A stretch of 64,000 nucleotides of DNA from Eudorina sp. 2006-703-Eu-15 (taxonomy: Eukaryota > Chlorophyta > Chlorophyceae > Chlamydomonadales > Volvocaceae). Positions 59,301 through 64,000 of the stretch are shown piece after piece; the stretch's first letter is position 1; every line of letters begins with the position of its first letter. The stretch covers positions 544,788-608,787 of the forward strand of contig BDSI01000010.1 in assembly GCA_003117195.1 (NCBI GenBank), written 5' to 3'. Both the position numbers and the translations under genes were made by a program. The notes below the pieces were generated by a model. That model was given only the letters and a program-made list of their open reading frames with translations. It searched no databases and had not been told where the DNA came from.

Positions 59301-59924
59301 TTCCCGTACGCTGTCGGGTTACGTACACTGTGTGTTTCCCCACACCTTGCATCGCTTTGCCTGCCGTCCCCCAGCCTCTCAGGACCTCAGCCACGCTAGT
59401 CGCCCCAGCCCCCAGCCGCATAAGCCCCCCAGCCGCATAAGCCCCCCAACCACCCAAGCCCCCAGGCCCCCCTAAGCCCCCAGCCGCCCAAGCCCCCCAA
59501 CCACCCATGCCCACAAAGCCACCCCAGCCCCAGCCGGCCTAAGCCACCCACCCGGGGTCCCAATGGCCATAAACTGCCGGTAACCGCCACCGACACCGCC
59601 ACCGCCATTATCCTCTCGGTGCTCCTCCAGGGCGGCGAAGATCCGCCGGTGCATCACGCCGTAGCAGCGCCGGCGGAGGAGCATCCGGAGGCGCTCGGGG
59701 CCGGGGAAGCGAGTGCCCGCGGGGAGCGACAGGATCGTCTCGCCGGCGTCGGTGGTCTCCTCGCCGGCGGAGGGCAGCAGTCGCCAAAACGCCGTGAGGT
59801 CCGGCTGCGCGGGTACGGCATCGGCGCCCACGCCGTACCCGGGCGCCCACGCGGCGGCGTCGCCGGAGTCCGGCGCCGGGTCCCTCAGAGTGAGCGACAA
59901 GGCGGAGCGCCGTACACCGTACAT
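56351..59924 (-). CDS. Crinkler/RHS-type P-loop NTPase
   Basis: Exons: 59924-59552, 59185-59011, 58905-58821, 58530-58243, 57907-56351; phases 1, 2, 0, 0 agree. Exon 1 (MYGVRRSALSLTLRDPAP, CYGVMHRRIFAALEEHRED) ends YRQFMAIGTPG, and the intron falls in the next Gly codon, so exon 2 completes the Walker A motif GTPGTGKT, then GFLYDLLYELACGGKTVVLW. Exon 3 gives EPPLVNATTVLAVSAG. Exon 4 has MCLWVGPWSRGELAAARDAL and LRRLYGRWGGIPRYVL. Exon 5 begins WMGVGFGSPYICDRV, then CLFRRVALAYLCRGGIFRLR. That order (GTPGxGK, V..SP-like strand, W...EL, R(F/W)GGIPRYVL, FGSPY, lFer..h..L..GG.F) is the conserved core of the oomycete Crinkler and trypanosomatid RHS family. Gly/Pro, acidic and Gln inserts enlarge exon 5; about 825 aa. 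The C-terminal nuclease-like domain known in some relatives is not recognised. The ATG choice is provisional. Confidence 0.75.
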
Positions 59925-60712
59925 GGGGTGGTTGCAGAATCTAGGGGATCGGGAGGGAGGGACCGCAGATGCAATCGGGGGAAGCGGATGTGTTGGGGCG
60001 TTGTAGGATGTGGACGGCAGGACGGATTGCGGACGGCAGGATGGATTGTGGACGGCAGGATATGGATGGCAGGCAAGGACGACGGTCATCGCGTCCAAGG
60101 GCGCTGGACAGAGGCCAACGCCCCAATCGGGCAGTAGATGTCAAGACTTATATTATGTGTTATGGCTAGGTGCATGCGTTTGCCCGAATGGCCCCTCACC
60201 TTCGGTTCTGAAGACCTCGACGTCAGGCATATCTGGATAGGTCCTCAGCCCGTTGGCTATCGCTCTTAAATGGCGACAGCTAACTCAATGCACACTGATT
60301 GGTTATGGTCACACATAAATGTTGGCGACCCAAATTCAACAAGACCTGAAACAGGACACGTTATTGAAGTCATGAGGTCAGTGACAATCTTGCATGTAAG
60401 GAAGTCGCTTATTACATACTGAAGTCGGGTATGCCATTCACAGCGGTTGCATATGCGCAGATCTGTATGCGGGTCCTGACGCGTTGGTTGAGCGACTGTA
60501 TAAGCCCCACGAAGTTGAAAGGCCGCACAGAGGTCGCGAACGCCTTTGCAAAAATTCGATTGTTTCGATGATTGAATATAATTCCGTTTGCTATTCTTCA
60601 GTTAATGCATAGCTGCTAACATGAAATTTTGCAAACTATATCGAAACCCCCAGACTCTAGAATGTAACTAAGTCGTTGAAGGCAATAATTGATAGTTGCT
60701 TAAGCATCAAGA
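59925..60712. promoter_or_regulatory. Bidirectional intergenic region between the NTPase and DDX27 genes
   Basis: About 790 bp between two divergently oriented start codons, so it must hold both promoters. 60004-60080 has a 19-21-bp unit (GGACGGCAGGATGGATTGT) repeated about three times. 60280-60660 is noticeably AT-rich for this genome. No core motif was assigned. Confidence 0.4.
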
Positions 60713-63700
60713 ATGGGCGACTTCAATCCTGGCTTCCAGTTCGATTTCGGCGACGGCGCGGCGGCCGCCCAGCCAGCATGGGAATTCTCCGGTGGGTTTC
60801 CACACGTCTCTTAGCCACGCAGGCTTGTCACGAGAACGTTGGTGCGGATAATACGCACGAATTCCACAAGCTGTTTCGACTCCGGTGTCGTACGACCCAC
60901 AGTCTCGACCCACAGTCTCAAGCGCCTAGGTCCACAACATACTTGCCGTCCACGCGCTTTCCGAGTCCTAAATGACCACTCTCCCTGACTGAGAGGGCGG
61001 TCGTCAATCAAATGAACACCCCTGCCGCCGGGCTGTTTTTATAAACCCCTGCCGCCTCGCCCTCCGCCTCATCATTCTCATCCTCCTCTTCATCCGGGAC
61101 CCTGCCTCGCCCTCTCGCCTCATAGGTGCCCTCCGACAAGCTCGCTTGGAAGGCCCTGTGCACGGCACCTCCATTGACCATAAGATCTCACAGCGCCTGC
61201 AGAAGCAGCAACAGCAGCTGCCGCAGGTAGGAGGGCACGCGCTCCGGTTGGGGTGCCAGCCATAACCACAGTTCTGCACACCCTCCCGTGGTGGCAAAAG
61301 GAGGCGCGCGTTGCGAAACACGGCAAGTTGAAAGCCACACCGCCCGCCGCGTGGCCATGCATAAAAGAAAACGTGGTTGTGTGTGGGTGCGGCTGTGTAT
61401 GTACTGCAGGTGGGCGGTCGGAAGGCGGGGGCTGCGGCAGGGCGGGGCGGGATCAACGGCAAGCGCAGCCGCGGGGAGCGGGATGACAACTCCGATGACA
61501 GCGAAGCAGAGGAGGAGGACGACGACGAGGAGGAGGAGGAGGAGGAGGAGGAGGAGGAGGAGGAGGAGGAGGAGGAGGCTCCGCTGCCAGGTAACGACCC
61601 GTGGGGCGGGTTGGGGGGAGCGGGTGGAGGGACCCGACGTGTTTCTCCAATCTATTGCCTATACGGCAGGCATCATGGTTTGAACGAAGGGTCCAGGTCG
61701 TACAAATTCGTTGTCGTCCAGCGTCGGTTGTCGTCCAGCGCCCACACCGCCCACCGCTCGCGGCTGCGCCTGCGCCTCCGCGACCGTTCTGCCCCTCAGG
61801 AGAACTGGATGACGATGACGACGATGTAGACGATGACGAGGAGGATGAGGGGGGCGACGGCGACGACGAAGACAGTGAAGACGAGGACCAGGAGAGGGAG
61901 GAGGAGGAGGAGATCAAGGCCAAGGGCAAGGCCAAGGGAGCCGCCAAAGCTGTCGGGAGGGCGGCTGCCGGGGCCGCAGCAGCGAGCAACGGAAAGGGGC
62001 CGCAGGCAGCCGAACGGACCGCCCCGGGGAGGAAAGCCGCGGCAGCAGCCAAGGCCGCCAAGCCCACCGACGGCGCGGACGAGGAGGAGGACGATGCGGA
62101 AGCGGAGGAGGAGGACGTGGAAGTAGAGGAGGAGGAGGAGGAGGACGAGGAGGATGTTGAGGACGAAGACGAAGAGGCGGAGGAGCACCCAGTGACCAAC
62201 GGCCGCGGTGCCGCTAAGCAAGCGGCTGGAGCTGATGCACGGAAGCAGCAGCAGCAGCAAAAGGGTGGGAAGGCGGCCAAGGCGGGGTCCTTCTACAGTG
62301 AGACGCCCGAGGTGCGTGGGTGTGGGTGTGTGGTGTGGGTGGGTGGGTGGTGTTGGTGTGGGCGTGTGTGTGTGGTGTGGGTGTGTGGTGCGGGTGTGGG
62401 TGGGTGTGGGTGCGGGTGGGTGGTGTGGGTATGGGTGGGTGGTGCGGGTGTGTTTAGCAATGTAGCCCGCCCGACCCAACCCAGGGACCAATATACTTAC
62501 CAGGGAAGCTGCAAACTACTTGCCAGAGAAGCAGTGGGAGCGCAATCAGCCAGGGTGTGTTTAGAATTGCAACCCGGGTGTGTGTTTGGGGCACAGAATA
62601 GATCGTGCGCCGTGGCGGGGGAGAGCCCCGAACCCCTCGCCGCACATCCGGTGATTCGCGGTCCCTCGAGGACTCCTCGCCACACCCCTAAACCCACACA
62701 CAGCACAACCCCGGCACGCACAACCCACAGCACAACCCACAGCACAGCCCACAGCACAATCCACACAAAGCACAACCCACAGCACAACCCCGGCACGCAC
62801 ATCCGCGCAGGGCACCAAGTTCAGCTCGTCCTCCTTCGCGGACCTGAACCTCTCGCGACCGCTGCTGAAGGTGAGGGGGCGGAGGGATGGGGAGGGAGAG
62901 GGAGGAGCTGGGGAGGGAGGGTGCTGCTGGTAGGGTGTCGAGGGAGGGTGTGTGCGCGCGTGGCGGGGCCGATGCTGTGGGCCCCGGGCCGCTCGGCACA
63001 GCGGGCAGGCAGTACCTTCCGAGGTTTCGCTTCATCTCACATTTTAGCCAGGACACCCAACAGTGCCTCTCCCCTTCCCCCCACCCCTTCCTCCCTCCCT
63101 GGGCTCTCGCCCTACGCCCCCCCTTTTTTCGGCCCTGCCCGGCCCTGCTGGTGGTGGTGATGCTCAGGCCGTGGAGGCGCTGGGCTACAAGGCCCCGACG
63201 CCCATCCAGGTGGGGCCATGTACCGTACTTGGTTTGGACTTTGGAGCGCCGCAACAAGTGTCGGGCCCCGGGAGTTCCTGTTACTGGGCTGGAGGTGGCG
63301 CATGGACGGCGTTTCACTGCTGCACAACCTTTTGGTGTCCTTATGGCTGTTCCTATGGCATCCTAGGGATATTGTTCATGGTCACGCATGAAGCAACCCT
63401 CCCGGCCCGGCCCCCGCCCCTCCCTCAACGGGGAGCGTAGTCTGCAGCGCAGTTTGAGTATGTCTACCAATTTCCTATTATCCCCCCCGCCCCCTTCTCC
63501 CTCCTCCCTCAGGCCGCCTGCATCCCCCTGGCCCTGGCGGGTCGGGACATCTGCGGCAGCGCCGTGACCGGCTCGGGCAAGACCGCCGCCTTCGCGCTGC
63601 CCTTCCTGGAGCGGCTGCTGCACCGGCCCCGCGGCCTGGCGGCCACGTACGTGCTCGTCCTCACGCCGACGCGCGAGCTGGCGGTGCAGGTGGGTACGGG

Positions 63701-64000
63701 CGGGTACGGTGACAAGTACGGGGTACGGAACATCGAGTACGGGGTACGGGACTGGGGGACGAGGTAGCAGGTGGGTGGGTGTGATGCAGCCGTGGTTCTA
63801 TGAGTCGCTACACTTTAGAGTCTGTCTGGAGGTTCTGAGGGGGTTCCTCAATAAACACTGGAGTACACAGCAGCGCAGCTCTAATGTGTCTTATCAATTT
63901 CCTAAAAGTCCAATTAGACAAGATATAATCTCTTTTCAATTTCCTATACCCCACGCAACCACACACCCCACACACCCCACACACCCCACACACCTTGAGG
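60713..64000 (+). CDS. DDX27: DEAD-box RNA helicase DDX27/DRS1 (5' part; continues beyond the window)
   Basis: Exons: 60713-60791, 61126-61226, 61410-61590, 61800-62311, 62811-62870, 63168-63209, 63513-63689; all phases match (384 codons so far). It starts at ATG in AAGAATGG with [15 protein letters not shown]...AWEFS, then [13 protein letters not shown], both typical of plant RH28/DRS1 N-termini. Long Glu/Asp tracts follow (17 Glu at about 61530-61576). The Q-motif region is [39 protein letters not shown], then motif [15 protein letters not shown] and motif Ia [15 protein letters not shown]1/DDX27 works in the nucleolus on 27S pre-rRNA processing for the 60S subunit. DEAD, SAT and the helicase C-terminal domain must lie past 64000. 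Low-complexity GT- and CA-rich introns surround the small exons. Confidence 0.9.

Noticed and set aside
61453..62280. 275-codon Ser-rich minus-strand frame
   Set aside because: Antisense of the Glu/Asp tracts in the DDX27 gene.
1..64000. CRISPR array, bacterial operons or integrated phage
   Set aside because: Repeats are satellite-like or exonic without unique spacers, and genes are spliced with nuclear-type introns.

Overview
The window looks like nuclear DNA of a volvocine green alga (Chlamydomonas/Volvox type). Reasons: high GC with alternating C/G third positions, many short GT-AG introns with donors such as GTGCGT, GTGAGT and GTACGG, a TGTAA poly(A) signal, long Ala/Gly/Gln/Glu low-complexity inserts inside conserved domains, and plant-type relatives for the recognisable genes. 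Strand and splice calls were made by eye from frame, phase and consensus; no alignment or search was run. All genes are spliced, so exon coordinates are given in the text of each entry.

Layout. 1-6960 is a 15-bp satellite. 7.2-9.3 kb (minus) is an exonuclease/endonuclease/phosphatase (EEP, CCR4/PDE12-like) gene that lacks its C-terminal catalytic motifs and abuts a dispersed repeat and the satellite. 10.1-12.1 kb (plus) is an ankyrin-repeat gene. 13.3-20.2 kb (minus) holds one or two multi-exon genes, with an F-box-like exon at the 5' end and a tRNA-Ala(AGC) with an 18-nt intron on the plus strand between the two exon groups. 20.3-23.5 kb has no gene I can support.

The centre (23.6-43.6 kb, minus) is the most interesting part. 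Two tandem paralogues begin with a HET-like (heterokaryon-incompatibility) domain. The downstream copy reconstructs in phase over 23 exons as MGCGAS lipidation motif, HET, linker, coiled coil, one Mind-bomb-type SH3 repeat (SH3_15), SPRY, eleven more SH3_15 repeats and a Cys/His tail, about 1,829 aa. Each SH3_15 repeat is one phase-0 exon. The last part is a threefold A-A'-B exon triplet whose exons are almost or wholly identical while the introns differ. The upstream paralogue keeps the HET half but has only one degenerate SH3_15-like repeat, and a fragment of its Gln-rich exon lies further upstream. By analogy with fungal HET-repeat proteins I propose a membrane-tethered recognition and cell-death receptor; this is inference.

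43.6-49.5 kb is repeat-rich with no supported gene. 49.5-52.8 kb (minus) is a calcineurin-like metallophosphoesterase with a very large low-complexity insert. 52.8-56.3 kb holds a weak exon candidate and a polypyrimidine minisatellite. 56.35-59.9 kb (minus) is a Crinkler/RHS-type P-loop NTPase gene. 60.7 kb to the window end (plus) is the 5' half of a DDX27/DRS1 DEAD-box RNA helicase gene, transcribed divergently from the NTPase gene.
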